From NCBI RefSeq assembly GCF_000233955.1, contig NZ_JH376604.1, forward strand, positions 20,879 to 84,878: DNA of 64,000 nt, written 5' to 3'. This document shows, piece by piece, positions 25,860 through 33,755 of the stretch; the stretch's first letter is position 1; each line of letters begins with the position of its first letter. A program made the translations under genes and the position numbers. The DNA comes from Paraprevotella clara YIT 11840 (GTDB taxonomy: Bacteria > Bacteroidota > Bacteroidia > Bacteroidales > Bacteroidaceae). The notes under the pieces were generated by a model, which was not told the origin of the DNA, made no database searches, and saw nothing but the letters and a program-made list of their open reading frames with translations.

Positions 25860-28058
25860 ATGTTTTGGAAAAGATTTCCGATAGAATATCAAATGGATTC
25901 TCAGGATTGTGGTCCGGCTACGTTGAAAATGATAGCAAAGTATTACGGGAAATATTATTCCTTACAGTACTTGAGGGATAAATGTGGACTAACGAAAGAG
26001 GGAGTCTCTTTATTGGATTTGAGTACGGGGGCGGAAAGTATCGGCTTGCATTCGCTGGCTCTGAAATGTACAATGGAAGAGTTGGTGAATAAGGTGCCTT
26101 TCCCCGTCATCGTATTTTGGAATGAGAATCATTTTGTTGTCGTGTATGGTGTGACGAAAAAGCATGTGTTGGTATCGGATCCTATGAAAGGGCATGTGAA
26201 ATATACCTACAAGGAATTTAAAAAAGGGTGGTATCTGGATGAGAAGAAAGAAGGAGTGTTGTTGGCCATTGAACCGACAGCGGACTTTAAACTTTCGAAA
26301 ACAGAAAAGTTGCAGCAAAAGGATAGCTTTCTGAGTATATTGAGGTATTTGAAGCCTTATAAGGGAAAGTTTGGCCTTATCTTTGTCATTATGTTGTTTG
26401 TTACGATGCTACAGGGCTTTCTTCCTTTTATATCCAAGGCTGTGATTGATGTCGGCATAAAGACTTCGGATGTAAATTTTATCAATATGGTATTGATTGG
26501 TAATGTGAGTATCTTAGTGAGCGTTATGATTTTCAATGTCATTCGGGACTGGCTTTTAATGCATATTACTGCACGGGTTAACATTGCATTAATATCTGAT
26601 TATTTGATTAAATTGATGAAACTTCCGGTTACGTTTTTTGAGAACAAGTTGTTGGGGGATATATTGCAACGTGCGCAGGATCATGAACGTATCCGGAGTT
26701 TTATTATGAATAACTCTTTGGCCTTGGTATTCTCTACACTGACATTTTTTGTGTTTTCCGTGATTCTATTGCTTTATAATGCAACGATATTTTATATCTT
26801 TCTTGGTGGGTCAGTAGTATATGTAATATGGGTTTTGTTGTTTTTGAAAGTACGGAAAAAGTTTGATTGGCAGTACTTTGAATTGTTATCTCGAAATCAA
26901 AGTTATTGGGTGGAAACCGTTTCGGCTATTCAGGATATTAAACTATATAATTATGAAAAGATTAGAAGATGGAAATGGGAGGAAATCCAAGCTGGATTAT
27001 ATCGGGTGAATAAGCAGGTTTTGACTGTGACCAATACACAAAATCTCGGGGCGCAGTTTGTCGAAGGAATTAAAAACATGTCTATTGTATTCTTTTGTGC
27101 TACAGCCGTTATCAAAGGAGAAATTACAATGGGGGTTATGATTTCTACGCAATTTATCATAGGTATGCTAAATGGCCCTTTAGCACAGTTTATTAATTTT
27201 GTAGTATCGGCTCAATATGCGAAGATTTCTTTTTTAAGGATGAATGAAATCCGAAACTTGGATGATGAAGAAGATTTGCTATCTGTGGGTTCTACAACCA
27301 TTCTGCCGGAAAGGAAGGATATAAAATTGGAAAATGTGATGTTCCAATACACGGTGAATGCTCCTTTGGTATTGAAAAATATATATTTAACGATACCTGA
27401 AAATAAGGTTACGGCAATTGTAGGCGGAAGCGGAAGCGGAAGTGGAAAATCTACCTTATTGAAATTGTTGATTCGTTTGTATAAGCCAAGTTACGGAGAT
27501 ATTAAGATGGGAGATATGAACGTGACGGCTATAAACCTGAGGCAATGGAGGGCACTTTGTGGGGTTGTAATGCAAGATGGAAAGTTGTTTAGTGATACAA
27601 TATTGAATAATATTGTTTTGGATGATGAGAAGATTGATTATGAACAACTCCACCTCTGTAGCCGAATAGCACAAATAGAAGATGAGATTCATGCCATGCC
27701 TAAAGGATATGATACGAAAATAGGGGAAAATGGACGGGGATTGAGTGGAGGGCAGAAGCAAAGGCTGCTTATAGCTCGTGCGTTGTATCGTAACCCTAAA
27801 TTTTTATTCTTAGACGAGGCGACCAATGCTTTGGATACCATTAACGAAAAGAAAATCGTAGACGCGTTGAATACGGCTTTTGAGAATCGTACGGTTGTGG
27901 TTATTGCTCATAGGCTTAGTACCATACGAAATGCAGATCAAATTGTGGTAATGGATCAGGGGCGTATTGTAGAAATTGGGAACCATGAAAGTTTGATGGC
28001 GCAAAAAGGGGAGTATTATGCATTGGTTTCTTCGCAAGCCGAGAAACTCGGAGAATAG
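25860..28058 (+). CDS. Peptidase C39-containing ABC exporter (bacteriocin processing/export)
   Basis: This 732-residue inner membrane protein should cleave double-glycine leaders and export the cargos. The C39 domain (1-130) has catalytic Cys17 (DSQDCGPATL), His91 (NENHFVVVYG) and Asp107 (VSDPMKG). Transmembrane helices span about 160-440. The nucleotide-binding domain has Walker A at 522-532, signature LSGGQKQRLLIARAL, Walker B FLFLDEATNALD (Asp652, Glu653) and switch His684. The Walker region reads GGSGSGSGKST, two residues (Gly-Ser) longer before the lysine than the usual GGSGSGKST of this family, in a GGAAGC-type DNA repeat at 27425-27442. If real, this may affect ATPase function. Otherwise complete. 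Confidence 0.92.
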   Translation: MFWKRFPIEYQMDSQDCGPATLKMIAKYYGKYYSLQYLRDKCGLTKEGVSLLDLSTGAESIGLHSLALKCTMEELVNKVPFPVIVFWNENHFVVVYGVTKKHVLVSDPMKGHVKYTYKEFKKGWYLDEKKEGVLLAIEPTADFKLSKTEKLQQKDSFLSILRYLKPYKGKFGLIFVIMLFVTMLQGFLPFISKAVIDVGIKTSDVNFINMVLIGNVSILVSVMIFNVIRDWLLMHITARVNIALISDYLIKLMKLPVTFFENKLLGDILQRAQDHERIRSFIMNNSLALVFSTLTFFVFSVILLLYNATIFYIFLGGSVVYVIWVLLFLKVRKKFDWQYFELLSRNQSYWVETVSAIQDIKLYNYEKIRRWKWEEIQAGLYRVNKQVLTVTNTQNLGAQFVEGIKNMSIVFFCATAVIKGEITMGVMISTQFIIGMLNGPLAQFINFVVSAQYAKISFLRMNEIRNLDDEEDLLSVGSTTILPERKDIKLENVMFQYTVNAPLVLKNIYLTIPENKVTAIVGGSGSGSGKSTLLKLLIRLYKPSYGDIKMGDMNVTAINLRQWRALCGVVMQDGKLFSDTILNNIVLDDEKIDYEQLHLCSRIAQIEDEIHAMPKGYDTKIGENGRGLSGGQKQRLLIARALYRNPKFLFLDEATNALDTINEKKIVDALNTAFENRTVVVIAHRLSTIRNADQIVVMDQGRIVEIGNHESLMAQKGEYYALVSSQAEKLGE

Positions 28059-28092
28059 TGTTTGTTAAATTATTATTTTAAATAGAATCCTA

Positions 28093-28692
28093 ATGAAAAG
28101 TTTGAAAAAATTATCAATTGATCAAATGAGAATTGATTTTAAAGTGTTGACACCTTCCCAGTCGCAAGAATTTGTAGGTGGAGGAAATCCGATAAAAATC
28201 GGTGGAGGCTTCTTGGAAGTAACGGAGATTGACGGAGTAAAAGGAACTATTTATAAAGGAAATGATGGTTCAACTTATTTTTTTGAAGGTGTTAACGTTG
28301 GAAGTGGAGATGGGCCGACAGTTGGAGGAACTGCATGTCAGATAGGTGGTACAATATATGTGGGAGATAACCCTAATTCTTTTGATATTAATGATATGGT
28401 GCATGAATATGGACATTTTTTACAAGAAGAGGCAATGAGAGGGAAGGCTGCTTGTATCGGTGGTACACTTGGTTATGCTTATGTTGGTATTAAAGGGGGT
28501 ATGGTAGGAGCTTATTTAGGTTATATGTACGGATATGCATTGTACTGTGGGGGATTTAGTGCTTATGGTTATGTGTGTAATATGTCCGATGAAGATTATT
28601 ATAATTTACCGTCTGAAAAGTCTGCAAATGAATATGGAAATGAATATATGAGAAATAAATATGGGAAAGATGCTCCTCAAGCAACTGAGTAA
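28093..28692 (+). CDS. Double-glycine-leader cargo 4: HExxH peptidase-like protein
   Basis: This 199-residue protein has a leader different from the other three (MKSLKKLSIDQMRIDF, then SQEFVGGGNP, glycines at about 29-31). The mature part has a beta-rich front (about 32-95), then HEYGH at 104-108 (MVHEYGHFLQEE), then a glycine-rich hydrophobic stretch with repeated GY pairs (about 118-160), and Glu175 in SEKSANEYG. HExxH plus a downstream E-x-x-A-N is the zinc-binding pattern of many gluzincin metallopeptidases. It lies directly after the exporter gene. I infer a small secreted metallopeptidase-like effector. The glycine-rich hydrophobic segment could insert in membranes. No named family is recognised. 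Confidence 0.7.
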   Translation: MKSLKKLSIDQMRIDFKVLTPSQSQEFVGGGNPIKIGGGFLEVTEIDGVKGTIYKGNDGSTYFFEGVNVGSGDGPTVGGTACQIGGTIYVGDNPNSFDINDMVHEYGHFLQEEAMRGKAACIGGTLGYAYVGIKGGMVGAYLGYMYGYALYCGGFSAYGYVCNMSDEDYYNLPSEKSANEYGNEYMRNKYGKDAPQATE

Positions 28693-28704
28693 ATTATTTG
28701 AATC

Positions 28705-29889
28705 ATGAAAAGAGTTGTAATGATTGTAATATTGTGCAGCGTAATGTTGCGAATAGTAGCACATGTAAAGGTGGATACAGTGAAAGTTGAGTATCGTTCT
28801 TCATGTGGAATGGAAGTAATAGGCTTTTTGTATATTCCGGATATATCCTGTCGTACAGATAAATTATTGATAAAGGTTGGGGAACGTAATCCTGTTCCCA
28901 CAACTCAGGTAGCAGCTTTGAAGAAGAAAAATTCATTCGCTTGTGATTTATTAGGGAAGGGAATTGCATACTATGAATATTTCTTCCCTGAGGTAATGAA
29001 TCCTGTATGGGAAAGCTTGAATTACGGGTATATGGATATAGCGCGTGATGCGAAGGATGCATTAAACATATTGAAAGGTATGGATATGACCCGACATATG
29101 AAATTAGGCTTGACTGGAACAGGTTCTTCTGGTTGTGCGGCAGTCGTATTAGCTTCAGAAAGTTCAAGCGTAGATTTTTTGGTGATTTTATCCTCTAACT
29201 TGACCGAGGGTAAGGATTTTGTGAGGGTGGATTTTCGTTTGAAAGATTTTATTCTTCCTAGTGCTGTATGGATGAAACAATGTTTAGCGGATACTTCTTT
29301 TATTTTTAAGGGAAATTCTTTTGAGGGTGAAAAGATGGAAGAGGCTATTGCTAGATGCTTGTATGAAACAATAGATTCTGTAGTTCAATATATATATGAT
29401 TATGGAAAAGATGATACTATGATACAGAAAAAATCGGCTTTGATTATAAAGGATTTATGGAATGGAACTCATTTTAAGGCAGAAATGAAAAAGGGGAAAA
29501 CTGATGGATTTGATATTTGGGTAGATAGTATGTTTTCTCAGTCTTTCTTTTCTAAGAACAATGCCATACAGATGTACCAATGGAGGCCGGAAAAATATTA
29601 TGCTAAAATAGATATTCCTGTGTATATTGGTTTATCTGGGAATGACAAATCTTTTAATTGTGAAGATAATTACGATAAAGCACTATCTATAAAAAGAAAG
29701 TATAAAAAAAGTAATTTTGAAATTGTTTTTTTTAGAGATTTAGGCCATGGATTAAGTCGTAAAAAAATAGAATATGATGTTGATTTGAAAACAAAAAGTG
29801 AATCTAATGAAACATTTGTGTATAATTATTATATAATGGATGAAATGGCTAAAAAGGAATTAATATCTTGGATTGTTAATTTGAAATAA
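28705..29889 (+). CDS. Exported alpha/beta-hydrolase-like protein
   Basis: This 394-residue protein has a likely signal peptide (MKRVVMIVILCSVMLRIVAH). It has an alpha/beta hydrolase outline: strand VIGFLYIPDI; nucleophile-elbow region LTGTGSSGCAAVVLAS (about 138-153), which is not a strict GxSxG; an acid region VYIGLSGNDKSF (about 312-323) and a histidine block RDLGHGLSRK (about 345-354). The elbow is unusual, so activity is uncertain. It follows cargo 4 by 12 nt, as an exported protein also follows each of the other cargos. Whether it is immunity, maturation or an independent enzyme is not known. The region is visibly AT-rich. Confidence 0.55.
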   Translation: MKRVVMIVILCSVMLRIVAHVKVDTVKVEYRSSCGMEVIGFLYIPDISCRTDKLLIKVGERNPVPTTQVAALKKKNSFACDLLGKGIAYYEYFFPEVMNPVWESLNYGYMDIARDAKDALNILKGMDMTRHMKLGLTGTGSSGCAAVVLASESSSVDFLVILSSNLTEGKDFVRVDFRLKDFILPSAVWMKQCLADTSFIFKGNSFEGEKMEEAIARCLYETIDSVVQYIYDYGKDDTMIQKKSALIIKDLWNGTHFKAEMKKGKTDGFDIWVDSMFSQSFFSKNNAIQMYQWRPEKYYAKIDIPVYIGLSGNDKSFNCEDNYDKALSIKRKYKKSNFEIVFFRDLGHGLSRKKIEYDVDLKTKSESNETFVYNYYIMDEMAKKELISWIVNLK

Positions 29890-29906
29890 TTTATAAGTAG
29901 AATAAT

Positions 29907-30680
29907 ATGATGTATTTGAAAGATTTGACTTTTATTATACCAGTTCGCTTGGATACGATAGAACGTATAGAGAACATTATAGCTTCTACTAATTATTTAT
30001 TACATTGTTTTGATACAAAAATAATCGTTTTGGAAGCTTGCGAGGTTAAGAATAATATTTTGGAAAAGTTGTTAGATTCTCGAGTGGACTATATTTATAT
30101 GCAGGATAAAAATCCTGTCTTTCATCGAACTAAATACTTGAATGTTTTAAGCAAGCTTGTTGTGACTCCTTTTTTGGCTGTTTGGGATGCTGATGTTATT
30201 GTTTCGTGTCAACAAATTATAAGTTCTATACAACTGTTGAGGCATGGGGGTGCTGATATTGTATATCCTTATGATGGACGTTTTTTAGATACAACTTTGA
30301 AATATAGAAAATTATTTATTGTATCCTCAGATATAAAGTCTTTATATGCGGTACAGAATCACTTTGTTTTGCCTTATGGCATTTATGCGATAGGAGGAGG
30401 GTTTCTTGCGAATAGATTTATGTATAGTTGTTCTGGAGGGGAAAATGAGAATTTTTATGGTTGGGGGCCTGAAGATCAAGAAAGGCTAAAGAGATGGGAA
30501 ATTTTAGAATATAATATTAAAAGAGTTGAGGGACCAATGTTTCATTTGTCTCACCCAAGAGGGATTAATAGTTGTTTCGGAGACTATAAAAGAGAAGAAG
30601 ATTCAATCAAAGAATTGCTTAGGATATGTAAGATGTCTAAAAAAGAATTATGTGATGAAATTAAACATTGGAATTGGTGA
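29907..30680 (+). CDS. Glycosyltransferase with GT7 C-terminal-like (galactosyltransferase-type) motif
   Basis: This 257-residue cytosolic GT-A-type protein starts with LTFIIPVRLDTIERIENI, then a D-x-D motif in AVWDADVIV (about 92-100). The diagnostic part is IGGGFLANRFMYSCSGGENE followed by FYGWGPEDQERLKR (about 170-200) and MFHLSHPRG (about 210-218). This matches the C-terminal domain shared by beta-1,4-galactosyltransferases (GT7) and related GalNAc-transferases, where GWGxED and a downstream His bind metal and acceptor. In animals the GT7 member beta4GalT7 adds galactose to xylose on proteoglycans. Here the operon also makes UDP-xylose and a GT14 enzyme. Sugar specificity is unproven. Confidence 0.68.
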   Translation: MMYLKDLTFIIPVRLDTIERIENIIASTNYLLHCFDTKIIVLEACEVKNNILEKLLDSRVDYIYMQDKNPVFHRTKYLNVLSKLVVTPFLAVWDADVIVSCQQIISSIQLLRHGGADIVYPYDGRFLDTTLKYRKLFIVSSDIKSLYAVQNHFVLPYGIYAIGGGFLANRFMYSCSGGENENFYGWGPEDQERLKRWEILEYNIKRVEGPMFHLSHPRGINSCFGDYKREEDSIKELLRICKMSKKELCDEIKHWNW

Positions 30681-30684
30681 TGAT

Positions 30685-31716
30685 ATGAAAAATATAGATG
30701 ATTTTATTAAACAGATTTCTTTTGAGATTCTTTCAAAAGATTTGAAATCTAAGGATGTAAGTCTGTTGAAGGGGAAAATGGGCCTTGTGATTCTGTTTTA
30801 TGAACTTAATAGCGTATATCAACAAAAGGATTACGAGTTGTTTGCAGAGTCATTATTTGAGGATATTTTGGAGATAGGTAATAATATTCATTTTCCTATT
30901 CGATTTGACGGAGGGTTATTAGACTATGGTTTAGGGTTAGAATATTTAATGGGACGTGGTTTTTTGATTATTGATAATGATGCAAAGAATAAACTGCAAA
31001 AGATTTGGGGAATAGTGAGTCAGTCTTTAATTCATTGTCCTCCTATTGAATTGAATATTCAAAATGGCATATTGGGCTTTGGTTTTTATTTTTTATATTG
31101 TATTCGAAATGGTGCTTTTGGTGAAGAAAATTTGAGAACATTACATTGCAAACAGTTATTGGCTGTTGATGTATTAGATTGTATTGAAAGATTGTTGAAC
31201 AAGAATATAAAATCCCTAAATGAAAAGAAAAAAACATATGATTTGATGTGGAACCTTCCTTGTTTATTGTATTTTTTGTATGAACTTTATAAGTTGGATA
31301 TTTATAATGTAAAGGTGAAAAAACTTATATCTTTTATTATAAAGAACTTAGGTACTAGTATAGAGTTACCCCAAGAACAATGGAATGTCTTATATTTATT
31401 AACGGTGCTGAATAAAATCAATAATGTTATGAATATAGATGATGTTTGTAATAAAATTTTAATGGTTTATGACTATGATAAATTGGTTAGAAATTGTCTA
31501 TCTATATGTTCTATTTCAAAAAATGTTGAAATTTTATTCCTTTTAGTGTTATTGAATGATAAAAAATACAAGCAAGAGGTGGAAGAGTTATTTTTGATAT
31601 TGGGTACTCAATATGATAATGAGCCGTTTGGAAATAAGTGTGTGTTATTGGATGGCATAGGAGGATTAGTTGTGAGCATGTTAATATATAGAATGTTCAG
31701 AAAAAATAGTTCCTAA
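30685..31716 (+). CDS. Second LanC-like protein, last gene of the operon
   Basis: This 343-residue helical protein starts with ATG at 30685, 4 nt after the previous stop; the frame is open far upstream but that part overlaps the glycosyltransferase gene. LanC-type hairpins are visible: LLKGKMGLVILFYELN (about 28-43), FDGGLLDYGLGLEYLMGRG (about 74-92), NIQNGILGFGFYFLYCIRNG (about 120-139) and VLLDGIGGLVVSMLIYRMF near the end. As in the gene at 18854, the cyclase zinc ligands are absent. The sequence is extremely AT-rich. I infer a scaffold or modifying role with the glycosyltransferases; function is unknown. No terminator is evident downstream. Confidence 0.6.
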   Translation: MKNIDDFIKQISFEILSKDLKSKDVSLLKGKMGLVILFYELNSVYQQKDYELFAESLFEDILEIGNNIHFPIRFDGGLLDYGLGLEYLMGRGFLIIDNDAKNKLQKIWGIVSQSLIHCPPIELNIQNGILGFGFYFLYCIRNGAFGEENLRTLHCKQLLAVDVLDCIERLLNKNIKSLNEKKKTYDLMWNLPCLLYFLYELYKLDIYNVKVKKLISFIIKNLGTSIELPQEQWNVLYLLTVLNKINNVMNIDDVCNKILMVYDYDKLVRNCLSICSISKNVEILFLLVLLNDKKYKQEVEELFLILGTQYDNEPFGNKCVLLDGIGGLVVSMLIYRMFRKNSS

Positions 31717-31892
31717 ACTTTCTGGATATAACTATATATCCGTATTTAAGCTTTTCTCGTGAGTGTTTTTTTTGTGGATTTTTTTAGATGTATCCAGATG
31801 GAGTATTGGCTTTTGTTAAGCAAAATTGTATTGTGCCTGAAGGTGTCGTTGTAATGGTGATAATGGGGATATGTAGTTATGGTTGGTATTGA

Positions 31893-33125
31893 TTAGTGAT
31901 TTGTGTAAAATGTGGAAAGAGCCTTTTTCAGGGCATTACGTGAGAAAAAATAGGTCATTATTTTTGCAGAATTGGTACTTTTTATAAAGTATGATTCTTC
32001 GTACAGGGGATGAGAATGGCTGAAATGAGAGTTTATTAACGCTTGTTGGGTTATGTCCAAATGGTATTTCTCCATTAATTCAAACATTCTGGTGATATGG
32101 TAGGCATCGGTTTGAGTATTATCGTCTGGAAGAAAAAAATAGTCGTAATGTTCCAAATACTCAGGATGGTGTTGTAAGTAATCAAATACTAAATTTAACT
32201 TGTTCCCTTTATGATAACTGATAAAGACTGCGTCTTCATAAAAGGTATTGAATGATTGATCATATACAATGAGGTGTAAGTCAAACAAAGTAGACTCTTT
32301 GCCTTGAAGCCATTTCTTGTGCAAGCTTTTTGAACCAACAGCAGAAATCACGCAATATTTTTTTAGTTTATATGACGTAGGCATGTACTTTTCCTTTATG
32401 GGATGATAAAGCATATTGGGTTTTTCTTCTTGGATGGGTAACGGAAGATGTGAAAATGTATTTTTATCGTAAAGTTTGTTGTGAAATCCATCAATAACAA
32501 AGTGCCCGTTTCCACCCATATCTGCCATGCTACATTTCCGTTGTGATAGCAAAGTTGGAATTAATACTTCATGGTGTCCACTCCAACCGTTTAAAAGTGC
32601 TTCGTGGAGGTATGCAAGAGCCTGTCTGGATAATCTATATATTGGATTGAATGAATGTATCTTATTTTCCTCGTCGATTCTTTCACGTCCTGTTTGCAAG
32701 GTATTCCACCAATACCAATCCGGCTCTTCTTGGTATTTTCTCAGGTATGCTGATATAAAATCAAATGTATATGTTGTGAAGAGGGCAAAAAATGATTTCC
32801 AATTACCATTAAAATACACGTCGTCTTCGATGAGCCAATAGTAGTCATAATCAGGATGTGACAGGTAAAATTTAAGAATTGGGAAATGGTTACTACCTGG
32901 AATCAGGTGTGGAGCTATAGCCCGATATCCCATATCTTGTAAAATATTGGATGTGAATATATAGTGAGGGAACTTTTTAATCGTATCGGGTACAAGCTTT
33001 TCTTTTTGGTGGTAAAGAAAAATGATATCGTTTTCATCAGAACGATATGTTCCTGATAAATGGTTGAATTTTTCAGTTATACAGAAATCCGATTTTTCGC
33101 TTAAAAAAAGTATAGCTTGTTTCAT
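31893..33125 (-). CDS. Two-domain glycosyltransferase-like protein with truncated DUF707-like C-terminus
   Basis: This is a 410-residue cytosolic protein. The N-terminal half (about 1-245) looks like a GT-A-type transferase with YYWLIEDDVYFNGNW (acidic EDD motif, about 94-108), SFNPIYRLSRQAL and HHEVLIPTLL. The C-terminal half (about 255-410) is related to the protein at 9486: SKSLHKKWLQG, FDLHLIVYDQSF, HPEYLEHYDYFFLPDD and FFSRNALKKALSTF. It stops at that point and lacks the GWGTEWHWP block and the roughly 40 residues that follow in the other protein. I found no frame restoring them in 31740-31892. It is convergent with the large operon and marks the right end of the locus. Confidence 0.6.
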   Translation of the reverse strand: MKQAILFLSEKSDFCITEKFNHLSGTYRSDENDIIFLYHQKEKLVPDTIKKFPHYIFTSNILQDMGYRAIAPHLIPGSNHFPILKFYLSHPDYDYYWLIEDDVYFNGNWKSFFALFTTYTFDFISAYLRKYQEEPDWYWWNTLQTGRERIDEENKIHSFNPIYRLSRQALAYLHEALLNGWSGHHEVLIPTLLSQRKCSMADMGGNGHFVIDGFHNKLYDKNTFSHLPLPIQEEKPNMLYHPIKEKYMPTSYKLKKYCVISAVGSKSLHKKWLQGKESTLFDLHLIVYDQSFNTFYEDAVFISYHKGNKLNLVFDYLQHHPEYLEHYDYFFLPDDNTQTDAYHITRMFELMEKYHLDITQQALINSHFSHSHPLYEESYFIKSTNSAKIMTYFFSRNALKKALSTFYTNH

Positions 33126-33238
33126 GAGTTTGGAATATTAGGTTAATCTTTCCGGAAGCAAATTTTGGAGCTATTAAAGATTAGGTTTAGAATCATGTGA
33201 TTCCAAACCTATCCTTTTACTTCCTTTATATGTTAGCG

Positions 33239-33628
33239 TTATTCTACATTTAATCCGATATCTTCCACGTTTAAGTCCATGTTAATTTTCAAATCTGAAC
33301 TTATGTTACTTTCATCACCTGTTGTATTGTAATTTTGTCGCGGTTCTATTCCTGGCTGTTCTGCGCGGACGAAGTTCACAGCTTCTTCCAACCCGGACAT
33401 AAAGTGCTCGAAATCCTCCTGATAGAGGAATATTTTATGTTTTTCAAAATTTATGGATGGAGATTCCGTATCGCCCGATATGACTTTTTTGCTTTCTGTG
33501 AGGGCTATGAATAATTCACCTTTTCTGTTTTTCTTCACATCCACATAATAAATGCGTTTTCCTGCCTTTACGGATTTGGAAAAGACTATGTCTTTATCCC
33601 TTTCTTGGTTCTTTTTGAAATCTTCCAT
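33239..33628 (-). CDS. DUF3276/PUR-alpha-like nucleic-acid-binding protein
   Basis: This is a protein of about 129 residues. The core KDIVFSKSVKAGKRIYYVDV with ENRKGELFIALTES-like continuation (about 10-50) and the helix YQEDFEHFMSGLEEAVNFV (about 67-85) match DUF3276, a PUR-alpha-like single-strand nucleic-acid-binding fold found across Bacteroidetes. The acidic, Asn-rich tail is variable. ATG at 33628 is preferred; a longer frame reaches 33685 but adds residues unlike the family start. It is divergent from nusB, with about 125 nt between the start codons. Confidence 0.85.
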   Translation of the reverse strand: MEDFKKNQERDKDIVFSKSVKAGKRIYYVDVKKNRKGELFIALTESKKVISGDTESPSINFEKHKIFLYQEDFEHFMSGLEEAVNFVRAEQPGIEPRQNYNTTGDESNISSDLKINMDLNVEDIGLNVE

Positions 33629-33726
33629 ATTTTGCGGTTTATAAATAACTACTTCAAAATTGAGAATATTTTTTAAAACATCCAAAAAAAATGAGGGAAA
33701 GATGGTCTTTTTATCTATAAAATACG

Positions 33727-33734
33727 TACTTTTG
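33727..33734 (+). promoter_or_regulatory. -7 element of the nusB operon promoter
   Basis: TACTTTTG matches TAnnTTTG exactly; a convincing -33 TTTG is not visible. Transcription would begin near 33741, about 15 nt before the nusB ATG. Confidence 0.55.
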
Positions 33735-33755
33735 CACTACAATATATAATATTAT

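Noticed and set aside
10236..31716. Classical lanthipeptide cluster
   Set aside because: LanC-like proteins are present, but zinc ligands, any LanB/LanM dehydratase and Ser/Thr-Cys-rich core peptides are missing.
10236..31716. Radical SAM peptide maturation system linked to the double-glycine leaders
   Set aside because: No CxxxCxxC radical SAM protein is encoded in 9022-33125; the radical SAM genes in the window are hemW, mtaB and the YhcC-like gene.
31788..31892. 34-codon plus-strand frame MYPDGVLAF... after the operon
   Set aside because: Too short, no leader or conserved feature, and it lies in the decayed 3' region of the right-hand glycosyltransferase gene.
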